From assembly GCA_013530545.1 (NCBI GenBank), contig SPVA01000103.1, positions 1 through 64,000 on the forward strand: a stretch of DNA of 64,000 nucleotides, in the 5' to 3' direction. Shown here in pieces: positions 18,351 to 28,005 of the stretch. Source of the stretch: Acinetobacter lwoffii (GTDB lineage: Bacteria; Pseudomonadota; Gammaproteobacteria; Pseudomonadales; Moraxellaceae). Under the pieces are notes generated by a model. It was not told the DNA's origin. It saw only the letters and a list, made by a program, of their open reading frames with translations, and did not search any database. The translations under genes were made by a program, and so were the position numbers. The first letter of the stretch is position 1; each line of letters begins with the position of its first letter.

Positions 18351-19121
18351 TTATTTTCTGGAAATGAGCAGGTTACTCAGCCGATTCACAAATTGCGGAC
18401 TCATTCGCGATAAATGAAATAAAAACTGGCTTTTGAAACCAACCAGATGATGCGTTGCTTGCCAGATAGAATCTTTGAGTTCTGCCAGTTTCAGAATATC
18501 TTGTGCAACATCTTCTGCTTTTAAATGTACGCCCATCTTTTTGATGCTTTCTGCCTGCATATCTTTGACCATGGCCGTACTGACGAAAAGCGGCATGACA
18601 TCCAAGACTCGAATCCCATAGGGTTGCCACTCAATATCCAGACTTTCAGTCAGGCCACGCACTGCAAACTTGCTGGTGGAATAACTGCTTAAATCGGCCT
18701 GGCCATAAATCGCCGAAGCGGAAGATAGATTAATGATGCGGGCAAATGAAGATTCTTTTAAATAAGGGAAAGCGGCATGACAGCCGTTCATGACCCCTTT
18801 GATATTAATATCCAGAGTCCGGTGATGTGCATCAATAGTAGTATCTTCAAAAGGCCCTGAATATAGGATCCCGGCATTATTGACCAGAATATTGATTTCA
18901 CCTGCCCACGCTGAAAATTCGGCTAAAGCTGTTTCCCAAGAAGCATAGTCAGCTACATCGAGAAAACCGGCTTTGGCATGTTCGCCCAGTTGCTGGGCCA
19001 GTTGTTCTGCCTGTTCCACCTGAACATCATAAATGCCCACCTTGTAGCCGTGCTGGTAAAATAGGGTGGCCGTCGCGGCACCAATTCCTTGTGCTGCACC
19101 ACTAATCAATATACTGTGCAT
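18351..19121 (-). CDS. Short-chain dehydrogenase/reductase
   Basis: A classical SDR of 256 residues: N-terminal cofactor loop SGAAQGIGAATA (about residues 7-18), an Asp after the second strand (IYDVQ) suggesting NAD preference, NNAG (about 87-90), Ser in NLSSASAIYG, and the catalytic YSTSK (about 143-147). The C-terminal third is hydrophobic/basic (SQFLFHLSRMSPQFVNRLS), as in SDRs acting on lipid-like substrates. It converges with the PPTase gene and is divergent from mazG. The substrate is unknown. Confidence 0.88.
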   Translation of the reverse strand: MHSILISGAAQGIGAATATLFYQHGYKVGIYDVQVEQAEQLAQQLGEHAKAGFLDVADYASWETALAEFSAWAGEINILVNNAGILYSGPFEDTTIDAHHRTLDINIKGVMNGCHAAFPYLKESSFARIINLSSASAIYGQADLSSYSTSKFAVRGLTESLDIEWQPYGIRVLDVMPLFVSTAMVKDMQAESIKKMGVHLKAEDVAQDILKLAELKDSIWQATHHLVGFKSQFLFHLSRMSPQFVNRLSNLLISRK

Positions 19122-19210
19122 GTGCCTGATCTCCTTATTGTCTTTTTTTTGAGCATAACAAGAAACTGGCAGATTGACGCGACTATTTGGTAAAAAAGAG
19201 GTTTTTGAAT

Positions 19211-20023
19211 ATGGAACAACTACTCAAGGTCATGCGCGAATTACGTGAAAAATGTCCATGGGATCAGCAGCAGACCCCCGAATCTCTGACCAAATATGCC
19301 ATTGAGGAAGCTTACGAAGTCGAAGCGGCAGTCCGCTCTGGAAAAGTCGACGATGTCCGCGATGAGCTGGGTGATTTGCTGTTACAGGTGGTGTTCCAGT
19401 CGCAAATGTATAGCGAGCAGGGGGCTTTCGATTTTCAGGATGTGGTTCAGGCCATTACCGATAAACTGGTTCGCCGTCATCCGCATGTATTTCAGGCTGA
19501 ACAATTTGCAAAAATGAGTCCGGAAGATGTGTCTGAGCTATGGAAAGAAATGAAACAGCAAGAAAAGCAGGGCAAGCCGCGTTCACGTCTGGATGATATT
19601 AAACATGCACCGGCTTTGGTGCAGGCCGATGAAATTCAAAAAAATGTCGCCAAAATCGGTTTTGATTTTCCGGACATGGCGGGTGCTTATGCCAAGCTGG
19701 AAGAAGAACTGGCTGAATTAAAAGAAGCGGTAGCCGGACAAAATTCCGATGAAATACAGGAAGAATTTGGCGACTGCTTATTTTCTCTGGTCAATGTTGG
19801 ACGTAAACTTGGCATCTCCAGCGAGATGGCATTATTGGGTACGATCCATAAATTTCGGACCCGCTTTGCCTTGATGGAAGATCAGGCAGAACGACAACAA
19901 TTAGACTTGGAAAAGCTGTCACTAACTGAACTTGATCAGCTGTGGGAACAGGCTAAATTAGAATTAAAACAAAGAGCAGCACATGAAAAAAATACCTTAT
20001 CGAATCGGTCCGACGTGGATTAA
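19211..20023 (+). CDS. mazG: Nucleoside triphosphate pyrophosphohydrolase MazG
   Basis: Two MazG all-alpha NTPase domains: the first with CPWDQQQTPESLTKYAIEEAYE and DELGDLLLQVVF, the second with KLEEELAELKEA and EEFGDCLFSLVN; the EExxE and ExxD acids bind Mg. It hydrolyses NTPs/dNTPs to monophosphates and pyrophosphate. I start it at 19211, which has an aagagg ribosome site; the upstream TTG at 19187 lies before it. The 3' end overlaps the ComEA-like gene by 41 bases in another frame. Confidence 0.95.
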   Translation: MEQLLKVMRELREKCPWDQQQTPESLTKYAIEEAYEVEAAVRSGKVDDVRDELGDLLLQVVFQSQMYSEQGAFDFQDVVQAITDKLVRRHPHVFQAEQFAKMSPEDVSELWKEMKQQEKQGKPRSRLDDIKHAPALVQADEIQKNVAKIGFDFPDMAGAYAKLEEELAELKEAVAGQNSDEIQEEFGDCLFSLVNVGRKLGISSEMALLGTIHKFRTRFALMEDQAERQQLDLEKLSLTELDQLWEQAKLELKQRAAHEKNTLSNRSDVD

Positions 20024-20405
20024 TCTTCTTCTGAGTTGCTGGTTGGGCTTTATTTCTATCGGAACAGCGCATGCGACTGCGACCGATTATATGGAATGGA
20101 AGACCCAGCAACAGCAACATGATGCCCGCCTAAAGAAAAAAGCTGCCACTACGGTTTCATCAGAAAGCAATCACTATCTGGCGAAGCCTGCATTATCGGC
20201 ATCTTCCACTGCTGATAAAATCAGTTTAAATAATGCAACTGTGGAGCAATTACAACAACTGAATGGCATTGGTCAAAAGAAGGCCGAAGCGATTATTGAA
20301 CATCGGCAAAAAAACGGAAAATTCAAAAGCATTGAAGAGATCCAGCTAGTCAAAGGTATTGGGCCGGCATTATTTGCCAAAAACAAGGCCAGACTGGCCT
20401 TGTAA
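19983..20405 (+). CDS. ComEA-family helix-hairpin-helix protein, exported
   Basis: An N-terminal signal sequence (LLSCWLGFISIGTAHA) precedes a Gln/Lys-rich linker and a tandem helix-hairpin-helix domain at about residues 78-138 (ISLNNATVEQLQQLNGIG, KSIEEIQLVKGIGPALF). ComEA proteins bind incoming DNA in the periplasm during natural transformation, a trait common in Acinetobacter. The start overlaps mazG by 41 bases and has an agag ribosome site within mazG. Confidence 0.88.
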   Translation: MKKIPYRIGPTWINLLLSCWLGFISIGTAHATATDYMEWKTQQQQHDARLKKKAATTVSSESNHYLAKPALSASSTADKISLNNATVEQLQQLNGIGQKKAEAIIEHRQKNGKFKSIEEIQLVKGIGPALFAKNKARLAL

Positions 20406-20541
20406 GGCGACAGCATGGATCATGACTAGCTGATTGATTTGACTCGCAGGATTGACATAATCAAATTGCCCTTTAGGCGTGTAAGCGATATGATTAGCGT
20501 CATCTTAGAATTTTACGTTCAGACGTAGGAGACAGCGTCTT

Positions 20542-21984
20542 TTGCAAACTTTGCGCGCGTCAAAATGTGGTTTATCAACCGCTCAATTACCTTCTTATAT
20601 TCTCGATGTGATTGATGCCTTAAACAAGGCAGGCTATGAAGCTTATATCGTGGGTGGTGGTGTTCGAGATCTGATGTTAGGTTTGAATCCTAAAGATTTC
20701 GATGCAGTCACCAATGCAACCCCGGCTCAGGTCAAGGAAGTTTTCGGACGACGTTGTCGGATTATCGGACGACGTTTCGAACTAGCGCATGTCTATTCAG
20801 GGCGGGAACTGGTTGAAGTGGCAACCTTCCGTGCACCACCAAAAAAAGCAGTGACCTCGGCCGCGGGGATGATTCTGCGTGATAATAACTGGGGCAGCAT
20901 CGAGCAGGATTTTGCCCGTCGTGATTTCTCCATCAATGCAATGTACTACCAGCCGCGTAAAGGCATTGTGCTGGATTTCTGCAATGCGGTCGATGATATT
21001 CACAGCAAAACCTTACGCTTACTGGGTGATCCGACTTTAAGATTTGAAGAAGATCCGGTGCGGATGCTGCGAACCTTACGTTTTGCGGCCAAGCTGAACT
21101 TTAATATTGATGAGGCGATTCTGGATGTCTTTACGCCGGAAATGACCCAGTTACTGCGTGATGTTTCTCCACATCGACTTTATGATGAATCACAGAAACT
21201 GTTCACCATGGGACACCTAAATCGTGTCTTGCCAATGCTGATCGATTTCGGGATCTGGCAGCAGTTATTTGCAGATATCAAGCCTGAAATTACGCCGTTT
21301 ATGGAACGTGCTGCGAAAAATACCGATCAGCGTATTTCTATCGGCAAGACCATCAACCCTGCATTTTTCTATGCGGTATTGTTATGGCAGCCGTTCCTTG
21401 AGCGTTGTGAATTCTATCTGAATAAAGGTGTGCTCGACGTATTAAAACGTCAGGCGACTCGCACCATTATTCCACGCTTTGCGGAAACCTTTATTCGTGA
21501 AGTCTGGGAAATGCAGACCCGTTTGCTGAATCCAAAACCACAGCAAATCGAAGCTTTGTCCAGCCATGCGCGTTTCCGTGCTGGCTTTGACTTTTTGCTG
21601 TTGCGTGAAAAATCAGGCGATGCAACTGCACAAGGCATGGGCAGCTGGTGGGATGCTTACCAACAAATGAGCGGTGACGAGAAAGAACGGGCCATTAGCC
21701 AGTATAACCGTCAGCGTGCCAAGAGCCGTCGCAAGGCGAGTCAAGAAGAGCATTTGGAACAGAAACTGACCCAGCAGCAAGATCTCACCGAGATTGAGCC
21801 GTTAGTGAATGAGCCTGAACCACGCAATCGTCGAGTGCGCAAAGCCAAGTTTGAAGACAAGGTGAAACCTCTGTCGCATGTAGCAGCCAGTGCCAGCGGG
21901 GAAATTGGTGCAGATCATCCGATTATGAAACGTAAGCGGGTAAAACGTGATCTGAGCCAGGTGGTATTTGGGCCAACACAATGA
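20542..21984 (+). CDS. pcnB: Poly(A) polymerase I
   Basis: Class II nucleotidyltransferase: GGGVRDLMLGLNPKDFDAVT (about residues 38-57) holds the catalytic acids, with further RRDFSINAM and GDPTLRFEEDPVRMLRTLRF motifs shared with CCA-adding enzymes; the C-terminal 80 residues are strongly basic (RQRAKSRRKAS, RNRRVRKAKF), as in PcnB. It adds 3' poly(A) tails that promote RNA decay. The most likely start is a TTG at 20542 after an aggag site. It overlaps folK by 4 bases. Confidence 0.94.
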   Translation: MQTLRASKCGLSTAQLPSYILDVIDALNKAGYEAYIVGGGVRDLMLGLNPKDFDAVTNATPAQVKEVFGRRCRIIGRRFELAHVYSGRELVEVATFRAPPKKAVTSAAGMILRDNNWGSIEQDFARRDFSINAMYYQPRKGIVLDFCNAVDDIHSKTLRLLGDPTLRFEEDPVRMLRTLRFAAKLNFNIDEAILDVFTPEMTQLLRDVSPHRLYDESQKLFTMGHLNRVLPMLIDFGIWQQLFADIKPEITPFMERAAKNTDQRISIGKTINPAFFYAVLLWQPFLERCEFYLNKGVLDVLKRQATRTIIPRFAETFIREVWEMQTRLLNPKPQQIEALSSHARFRAGFDFLLLREKSGDATAQGMGSWWDAYQQMSGDEKERAISQYNRQRAKSRRKASQEEHLEQKLTQQQDLTEIEPLVNEPEPRNRRVRKAKFEDKVKPLSHVAASASGEIGADHPIMKRKRVKRDLSQVVFGPTQ

Positions 21985-22466
21985 TCGTGACGTATATTGG
22001 CCTGGGCAGTAACCTGGGCGATTCACGCCAGATTCTGGCAGAAGCTGTACAGAAACTGGCGACCTTGGGGCAGGTGAAAACTTCGCATCTGTATCAAAGT
22101 CCACCGATGGGACCACAGGATCAGCCAAACTATCTGAATGCAGTGGTGCAGTTAAATACTGATCTGGCAGCTTTAAGCTTGCTGGATCGTCTGCAAGCCT
22201 TTGAGCAGGACGCAGGTCGGGTACGTTTACGTCATTGGGGCGAACGTACACTGGATCTGGACTTGCTGCTCTACGGCAATGAGCAGATTCAAAATGAACG
22301 CTTAACTGTGCCGCATGTTGGGGTATTAGAGCGTGATTTTGTCCTGATTCCACTTCTGGATATTGATCCTAAAATACAGGTTCATGGACACAGATTAAAA
22401 GACCTAGACATCGTCACACAGTCGACCCTCGCGGTACTCGACGACAGCAACTGGGCAAATATTTAA
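21981..22466 (+). CDS. folK: 6-hydroxymethyl-7,8-dihydropterin pyrophosphokinase
   Basis: FolK of usual length (161): YIGLGSNLGDS at the N-terminus, PPMGPQDQPNYLNAV, and the signature RHWGERTLDLDLLLYG with the Mg-binding Asp pair, then VPHVGVLERDFVLIPL. It pyrophosphorylates hydroxymethyldihydropterin in folate synthesis. It starts within the pcnB stop (ATGA) and is followed by panB and panC, the common pcnB-folK-panB-panC order. Confidence 0.97.
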   Translation: MIVTYIGLGSNLGDSRQILAEAVQKLATLGQVKTSHLYQSPPMGPQDQPNYLNAVVQLNTDLAALSLLDRLQAFEQDAGRVRLRHWGERTLDLDLLLYGNEQIQNERLTVPHVGVLERDFVLIPLLDIDPKIQVHGHRLKDLDIVTQSTLAVLDDSNWANI

Positions 22467-22519
22467 TTTTTAAGTGATGGTAGTTTCGACAGAACTTTCA
22501 AGTAGAGAGGAACATTTTC

Positions 22520-23329
22520 ATGGTCAGTCTGAGTGATTTAAGACGCTTTAAAGCAGATGGACGCAAATTTTCATGTCTGACTTGCTATGATGCCAGTATG
22601 GCCAAAGCCATGGAAATTGCCGAAGTGGACAGTATTTTAATTGGCGATTCTTTGGGAATGTCAATTCAGGGCCGTGATTCGACTTTGCCGGTCACGGTTG
22701 CAGATATGGCTTATCATACTGCTGCGGTACGCCGTGGTAACCAGCATGCTTTTATCATGACTGACTTGCCATTTATGAGTTATGCCACTTTGAATGATGC
22801 CTTGCAAAGTTCGAAAACCGTGATGCAGGCTGGCGCACAAATGGTGAAAATGGAAGGCGGCGCATGGTTGGCAGAAACCGTGCAAGTGCTGACCCGTAAC
22901 GGTATTCCAGTGTGTGTGCATTTGGGTCTTACTCCGCAGTCGGTACATGTCTTTGGCGGTTATAAACTACAAGCCCGTACCCGTGAAGCGGCTGACCAGC
23001 TCATTGCAGATTGTAAGGCAGTGGTAGAGGCGGGAGCTGCACTATTGCTACTTGAATGCGTACCGGCACAGCTTGGCCAGGAAATCACCGAACTGTTTCC
23101 GCAGATTCCGGTGATTGGCATTGGCGCGGGTGCAGCCACTGACGGACAAGTATTAGTGGTTCAGGATATGTTAGGCCTGACCTTTGGCCACACTGCAAAA
23201 TTTGTACGTAATTTTATGCAAGAACAATCGGGTGCGACCGCCATTCTAGATGCTTTTAAAGCCTACCATGCTGCAGTTTTAGATGGATCTTTCCCGGCAC
23301 CAGAACAAACTTTTCAGGTTGAATTGTAA
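22520..23329 (+). CDS. panB: 3-methyl-2-oxobutanoate hydroxymethyltransferase
   Basis: PanB (269 residues): [30 protein letters not shown] with the metal-binding Asp, [25 protein letters not shown], and [19 protein letters not shown]. It adds a hydroxymethyl group from methylene-THF to ketoisovalerate, the first step to pantothenate. It is followed one base later by panC. An agagagg-like site precedes the start. Confidence 0.97.
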   Translation: MVSLSDLRRFKADGRKFSCLTCYDASMAKAMEIAEVDSILIGDSLGMSIQGRDSTLPVTVADMAYHTAAVRRGNQHAFIMTDLPFMSYATLNDALQSSKTVMQAGAQMVKMEGGAWLAETVQVLTRNGIPVCVHLGLTPQSVHVFGGYKLQARTREAADQLIADCKAVVEAGAALLLLECVPAQLGQEITELFPQIPVIGIGAGAATDGQVLVVQDMLGLTFGHTAKFVRNFMQEQSGATAILDAFKAYHAAVLDGSFPAPEQTFQVEL

Positions 23330-23330
23330 G

Positions 23331-24179
23331 ATGAAAACAGAAACCACCATTCAGGGCTTAGCGGCATCATTAAATCCGGCGCGTACCAATCGCAAGATTA
23401 TCGGTTTTGTACCGACTATGGGCAATCTGCATCAGGGACATTTAAATCTGGTGCGTGAAGCGCGTAAGTTGTGTGATGTAGTGGTGGTCAGTATTTTTGT
23501 CAATCCAATCCAGTTTGGACCCAATGAAGATTTTGACAGCTATCCGCGCACGCTTGAGCAGGACCAGCAGCTTTTGGCAGAAGTTGGTTGTGACATCGTG
23601 TTTGCGCCGACGGTTGAGCAAATGTATGGTAAAAAACCGCGTCTGACCAATATTAGTGTTTCTGACATTACCAATGATTTATGCGGTTTGCAGCGTCCTG
23701 GCCATTTTGATGGCGTGGCGGTGGTGGTGACTAAATTGTTTAATATCGTACAGCCGAATTACGCCTTCTTTGGCCAGAAAGATTATCAGCAATTGGCGGT
23801 GATTCGTCAGTTTGTACAAGACCTGAATATTCCACTGGAAGTGATTGGTGTGCCGATTGCCCGTGCAGAAGATGGCCTGGCTTTAAGTTCGCGCAATGGT
23901 TATTTAAGCGAAGAGCATCGTGCAATCGCACCGGTCATTTATCAAAGCTTGCAAAAAGCTGAACAGCAATTACATGCAGGCGTGGAGCTGGATACGGTAT
24001 TGGCGGAGATTCGCCAGACTTTAACCGATGCCGGGTTTGTGGTGGATTATGTTGAAGTCCGCACTCCAGAATTACAAAAAATTCATACGTTTAATCAAGA
24101 TCTTGTGTTATTTATAGCAGCAAAGCTGGGGAATACACGTCTGATCGATAACCTGCAGGTTAAATACACTGCCGGCTAA
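23331..24179 (+). CDS. panC: Pantothenate synthetase
   Basis: PanC joins pantoate and beta-alanine using ATP. Visible motifs are the nucleotide-binding [12 protein letters not shown] (about residues 31-42), [33 protein letters not shown] and a C-terminal RLIDN. I place the start at the ATG at 23331, one base after the panB stop; a longer frame from 23283 lies inside panB and is not conserved. The two genes are likely translationally coupled. Confidence 0.96.
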   Translation: MKTETTIQGLAASLNPARTNRKIIGFVPTMGNLHQGHLNLVREARKLCDVVVVSIFVNPIQFGPNEDFDSYPRTLEQDQQLLAEVGCDIVFAPTVEQMYGKKPRLTNISVSDITNDLCGLQRPGHFDGVAVVVTKLFNIVQPNYAFFGQKDYQQLAVIRQFVQDLNIPLEVIGVPIARAEDGLALSSRNGYLSEEHRAIAPVIYQSLQKAEQQLHAGVELDTVLAEIRQTLTDAGFVVDYVEVRTPELQKIHTFNQDLVLFIAAKLGNTRLIDNLQVKYTAG

Positions 24180-24197
24180 GATGAAAGGGTAGCATGC

Positions 24198-25049
24198 ATG
24201 AAGCGCATTTTAATTGTCACAGGACAATCTGGTTCGGGTAAATCATCTGCATTACAGGTGCTTGAAGATCTGGGTTATTACTGTATTGATAATCTGCCTT
24301 TGGCATTGCTTCCCGAAATCGTGGCAAAACTGGACAGTGAAAATAATCTGGAACAGCTGGCACTGGGCGTCGATGTGCGCAGTACCCGGGCAGATTTACA
24401 AGAATTTGATCATGTATTTGAGCAACTGCAACAGCATGGTTCGGTCGATATTATTTATCTGACCACGCAGGATCAGGAGCTGATTGCCCGCTTTAGTGCT
24501 TCGCGTCGGCCGCATCCTCTAGCATCACGCTTTAAAAGCCTGAATCAGTGTATACAGGAAGAAAAAATCCTGTTGATGCCGATTCAGTTGCGTTCTACGG
24601 TGCATATCGATACCACCGATAAAAGCGTGCATGATCTGAAACATACTTTGTTGTCCAAGCTTGGACAGGCCGATAACCTGATCCTGATTCTGCAATCCTT
24701 TGGTTATAAGCATGGCATTCCACTGGATGCCGATTATGTCTTTGATGTCCGACATTTACCGAATCCGCATTGGGAACTGGAACTGCGCAAATTTTCAGGA
24801 CTAGATCAGCCGGTGCAGGCGTTTTTACAAAAGAGCGATCAGGTCGAGGATATGTTCAATGATCTGTATCATTTTCTGGACAAGTGGTTGCCGACCTTTG
24901 CTGAAGGGCATCGTCATTATATGACCGTGTCGATTGGCTGTACCGGTGGTCAGCATCGTTCTGTTTATATTGTGGATAGACTAAAAAAAGCCCTTGAGGC
25001 AAAATGGTCTATTCAAGTCCTCCATCGAGAAATGAAGCACTGGTCATGA
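24198..25049 (+). CDS. rapZ: RNase adapter / nucleotide-binding protein RapZ
   Basis: A P-loop protein of usual length (283): Walker [11 protein letters not shown] (about residues 8-17), a YCIDNLPL Walker-B-like segment, and C-terminal [19 protein letters not shown]. In E. coli RapZ binds GlmZ/GlmY RNAs and RNase E to tune GlmS, the entry enzyme to amino sugars. The HPr gene overlaps its last 4 bases, echoing the rapZ-npr pair of the E. coli rpoN operon. Confidence 0.94.
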   Translation: MKRILIVTGQSGSGKSSALQVLEDLGYYCIDNLPLALLPEIVAKLDSENNLEQLALGVDVRSTRADLQEFDHVFEQLQQHGSVDIIYLTTQDQELIARFSASRRPHPLASRFKSLNQCIQEEKILLMPIQLRSTVHIDTTDKSVHDLKHTLLSKLGQADNLILILQSFGYKHGIPLDADYVFDVRHLPNPHWELELRKFSGLDQPVQAFLQKSDQVEDMFNDLYHFLDKWLPTFAEGHRHYMTVSIGCTGGQHRSVYIVDRLKKALEAKWSIQVLHREMKHWS

Positions 25050-25315
25050 TTGATACGACAGTTGACGTAATTAATAAACTGGGTTTACATGCACGCGCAT
25101 CTGGTAAACTGATAGAAGTTACCACCAAATTTCGTTCCAGTATCCAGATTGGCAAGGCTGACAAATTGGTAGATGCCAAAAATATCATGTCATTGCTCAT
25201 GCTTGGTGCAGGCAAAGGAACAACTTTACGCTTAGTGATTGAAGGAGCAGACGAGGACAAAGCCTTATCTGAAATTCAGGCACTATTTGCAGCAAAATTT
25301 TATGAGGCAGATTAA
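25046..25315 (+). CDS. HPr-family phosphocarrier protein
   Basis: The start at 25046 ([19 protein letters not shown]) overlaps rapZ by 4 bases; a longer frame from 25004 lies within rapZ. The 89-residue product has the phosphorylated His in [10 protein letters not shown] (about residue 15) and the IMSLLMLG helix around Ser 46. It carries phosphate from enzyme I. Position next to rapZ suggests the nitrogen-type PTS (NPr/PtsO) rather than sugar uptake, but no other PTS gene is visible here. Confidence 0.9.
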   Translation: MIDTTVDVINKLGLHARASGKLIEVTTKFRSSIQIGKADKLVDAKNIMSLLMLGAGKGTTLRLVIEGADEDKALSEIQALFAAKFYEAD

Positions 25316-25317
25316 TC

Positions 25318-25851
25318 GTGGCACGTCGACCGAACAGTTTAACTGAAGAAGATTTTGATTCTTTAGAGGGACGCGCAAGTAAGACCGAACAGAAAAAAGC
25401 AGTCCAGCGTATGGCTGCTTTAGGTGCGCAGCTTGCAGAGCTGAGCGCTAAACAAATTAAAAACTTACCCGTAGATGAGCGTTTGATTGATGCCTTGCTT
25501 GATGTGCAGGCAATTAGTTCACATGAAGCACGTCGTCGTCAATTTTCACGGATTGGTAAATTATTACGTAATGAAAATGAAACGGTAATTTTGTCTTATT
25601 TAACACCCAAACAAGGTCTTAAAAAGACAGCTCAATTACAGCGTTGGGTGGATCGAATTGTCAAAGATGGAGATCCGGCCATCAATGAATTTACCAAAAC
25701 CTATAATGCGACAGAGCGTCATACCTTACGTCAACATTATCTTCGGGTACACCGTGATTTAAAGAATCAAGCACCTGAAGAGGAAGTAAATGCTTCTAAA
25801 TTAAAGCTGTTTAACTATGTACAGCAAGTGGCCTTGATTTCTGACAATTAA
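25318..25851 (+). CDS. darP: Ribosome-associated protein DarP/YjgA (DUF615)
   Basis: The product is a basic, all-helical 177-residue protein with the DUF615 pattern: an acidic N-terminus (SLTEEDFDSLEGRASKTEQKK), LPVDERLIDALLDVQAI, RRRQFSRIGKLLR and LRQHYLRVHRDL. DarP takes part in late 50S subunit assembly. The start is a GTG three bases after the HPr stop. A strong terminator follows. Confidence 0.92.
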   Translation: MARRPNSLTEEDFDSLEGRASKTEQKKAVQRMAALGAQLAELSAKQIKNLPVDERLIDALLDVQAISSHEARRRQFSRIGKLLRNENETVILSYLTPKQGLKKTAQLQRWVDRIVKDGDPAINEFTKTYNATERHTLRQHYLRVHRDLKNQAPEEEVNASKLKLFNYVQQVALISDN

Positions 25852-25861
25852 GTAGCCATGT

Positions 25862-25892
25862 AAAAAAGCGGTCTTTTAGGCCGCTTTTTTTA
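25862..25892 (+). terminator. Terminator after darP
   Basis: AAAAAAGCGG / CCGCTTTTTT hairpin, 11 bases after the stop, with a T tail. Confidence 0.92.
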
Positions 25893-26564
25893 TAGCTGTT
25901 TTAATCCGGTTGGCTTGACTTGGATATGCATAGTTTATAAGTGATCTATCTTAATATTACTATTCCAGCTTCTAAAATTGCATGGGTGATAAAAAACACA
26001 AAATTTTCACAATTAATTTGTTAATAAATGTAAGTTCTTTACAATCCTCAGTGGTTTTTGGGGTCTGTTTTTAGTTGAAATGCTGATATTTAAAATATTT
26101 CTTACATTAGAATTGTTAAGATATTTTAAAAAATTAAAAATTAATTCTGAGCATTATTAGGTAGATGAAGCCTGATATAAAATCTGTTTTTAATCATAAG
26201 GTCAAACTATATAGTTGAAAAATCATTAGCTTTTACTTTAAATAGAGTAAAAAGCGATGGTGGGTATTTTTTATTCGGTACTGTGTTACAGTAAATACAA
26301 ATAAAGATACTTATTTTAGGTGAGATATATTAATTTCAAATACTTATGTAGATTTTTTTCGAATAGTAAATTTTCAAGTTATTCTTAATCAATTAAATAT
26401 CAGTATCTTGCAGTTAAGAATGTATCTGGATAGAAACAGGTTAACAAATCCTTTAACCTAGAGGTGGGTTTTCATCGTTGAGTAAATATAGAATCTATGT
26501 TATTGATTGTATGAATTTGGTCGGCTGTGTTTTCTTTATTCCATAAACATTCAGAGAGGCAGAC
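25893..26564. other. 672-base AT-rich intergenic region with two inverted repeats
   Basis: I see no credible protein gene on either strand. Two repeats stand out: 26229-26255 (GCTTTTACT ... AGTAAAAAGC, one bulged base) and 26279-26293 (TACTGT, 3-base centre, ACAGTA). The region is the likely upstream control region of the sensor kinase at 26565 and could hide a small RNA. No promoter is assigned. Confidence 0.4.
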
Positions 26565-27833
26565 ATGGAACTAAAACTGCTAGAGGTCGGTCAGAATACG
26601 GAGCAATTAAGCTCGTGCCGTATATCTCTCATTTTAGGTGTCTATACCTCTAACAACCTATTAGACACCTTTTGTAAGATCGCCCGTAAAGTTTTAAACG
26701 TTAAAACCAGTATTATCGGCTTCCATACGGAACCATATATCTGGTACAGCTGTCCGCGCGGTTTCCGGGCCTTGCACGCCCCGCAGAACGTGAATCTGCC
26801 TGCGTATCTGCAACAGTCAGATGTCATTGACCAGATGCATCCTGCTTATACAGAACTGTCAAATTATGTGAAAAATCTCGGTGTAGCGCATCAGAGATTA
26901 GTCGCCCTTAATTTAAAATCAAGTAGCGGTGTGTCTTTTGGACAGGTCATTTTCTTTGATGATCAGACTGAAGGGTTTGATCAGGATGATATTGCCACTA
27001 TTAAACAATTTGCTGAAAGTTTAGTGATTCGAATTCAGCTCAATCAAGAACATACTGAACTGAAAGAATTATATGAACAGCAATGCGCACTCAACTTCAG
27101 TAAAACCAAATTTTTCCAGATTATTGCGCATGACTTGCGTGCACCATTTCATGGTTTACTGGGCTTTTCCGAAGTGCTAGCGCAGGAGCGTGACACTCTG
27201 GACGAATCCAGTATCCAGAGCATCGCGGATTATTTATATGATAATGCACAATCGACCTATAACCTGCTGGAAAGCCTGCTGACTTGGGCGATGGCAGAGG
27301 GTGGACGCTTTATTTATCATCCGATTAATTATGAATTGAAACAATCCAGTAATATTGTGTGCAGTGTGCTGAAAAGTCTGGCCTTAAATAAAAAAATTGA
27401 ACTGGTTGATAATATTCCTGAAGACATCAAGGTACATGCGGATATCAACATGATTACCTCTGTCTTGCAGAACCTGGTGTCGAATGCGCTTAAATTCACC
27501 CCGGTGAATCAAGGCGGTAAAGTGATTTTAGCTGCAGAAATGGAAGGCGAGCAGGTCAAGATTACGATTCAGGATACTGGCTTGGGCATGACTGAAGAGC
27601 AGATGCAGAATCTGTTTAAACCGACTTTGGGTGTGAGTGTCAGAGGCACAGCTGAAGAGAAAGGGGCAGGTTTGGGTCTGGTGCTCTGCAAGCGCTTTAT
27701 TGACCTGAACCATGGTCAAATTGCTGTAGATTCCAAAGAGGGTCGGGGTACGACCTTTACCGTGCATTTACCGATGGTCACCAATGATCATCAGGCACTG
27801 GTGCTTGAAGATGTACATATCGAGCAATCTTAA
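26565..27833 (+). CDS. Orphan cytoplasmic sensor histidine kinase
   Basis: No transmembrane segment is visible. Residues about 20-160 look like a GAF-type sensory domain, followed by a HisKA domain with FFQIIAHDLRAPFHGLL (His near 188) and a HATPase domain: N-box VLQNLVSNALKFTP, G1 DTGLGM, G2 GAGLGLVLCKRF, then GRGTTFTVHLP. It should autophosphorylate and pass phosphate to a response regulator, but none is adjacent. The sensed signal is unknown. It has a gagaggcag ribosome site. Confidence 0.88.
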   Translation: MELKLLEVGQNTEQLSSCRISLILGVYTSNNLLDTFCKIARKVLNVKTSIIGFHTEPYIWYSCPRGFRALHAPQNVNLPAYLQQSDVIDQMHPAYTELSNYVKNLGVAHQRLVALNLKSSSGVSFGQVIFFDDQTEGFDQDDIATIKQFAESLVIRIQLNQEHTELKELYEQQCALNFSKTKFFQIIAHDLRAPFHGLLGFSEVLAQERDTLDESSIQSIADYLYDNAQSTYNLLESLLTWAMAEGGRFIYHPINYELKQSSNIVCSVLKSLALNKKIELVDNIPEDIKVHADINMITSVLQNLVSNALKFTPVNQGGKVILAAEMEGEQVKITIQDTGLGMTEEQMQNLFKPTLGVSVRGTAEEKGAGLGLVLCKRFIDLNHGQIAVDSKEGRGTTFTVHLPMVTNDHQALVLEDVHIEQS

Positions 27834-27901
27834 AAGGTAAATTTCAAACTAAAACATTCCCACTGAGACAAAACTCCTGCTATCTTTAGTGTGAAAGAGG
27901 A

Positions 27902-27924
27902 CTCCACCCAACATTAGGGTGGAG
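27902..27924 (+). repeat. Hairpin at the probable left end of the first TnpB element
   Basis: CTCCACCC and GGGTGGAG form a perfect 8-bp stem with a 7-base loop, 82 bases before the tnpB start. Subterminal hairpins of this sort mark IS200/IS605 ends. The exact left boundary upstream of it cannot be set. Confidence 0.6.
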
Positions 27925-28005
27925 GTGAATTTCACGACTTTTTTTAGTGCAATATGATAGAATAATTTGCATTAAGTCTCTGTATATAAATAGATTTAAG
28001 GCGAA

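Noticed and set aside
21802-22353. 183-codon open frame antisense to pcnB/folK
   Set aside because: Both genes on the other strand are unmistakable, and the translation has no family pattern.
25004-25045. HPr protein starting at 25004
   Set aside because: These codons lie within rapZ, and HPr family sequence begins at MIDTTVDV (25046).
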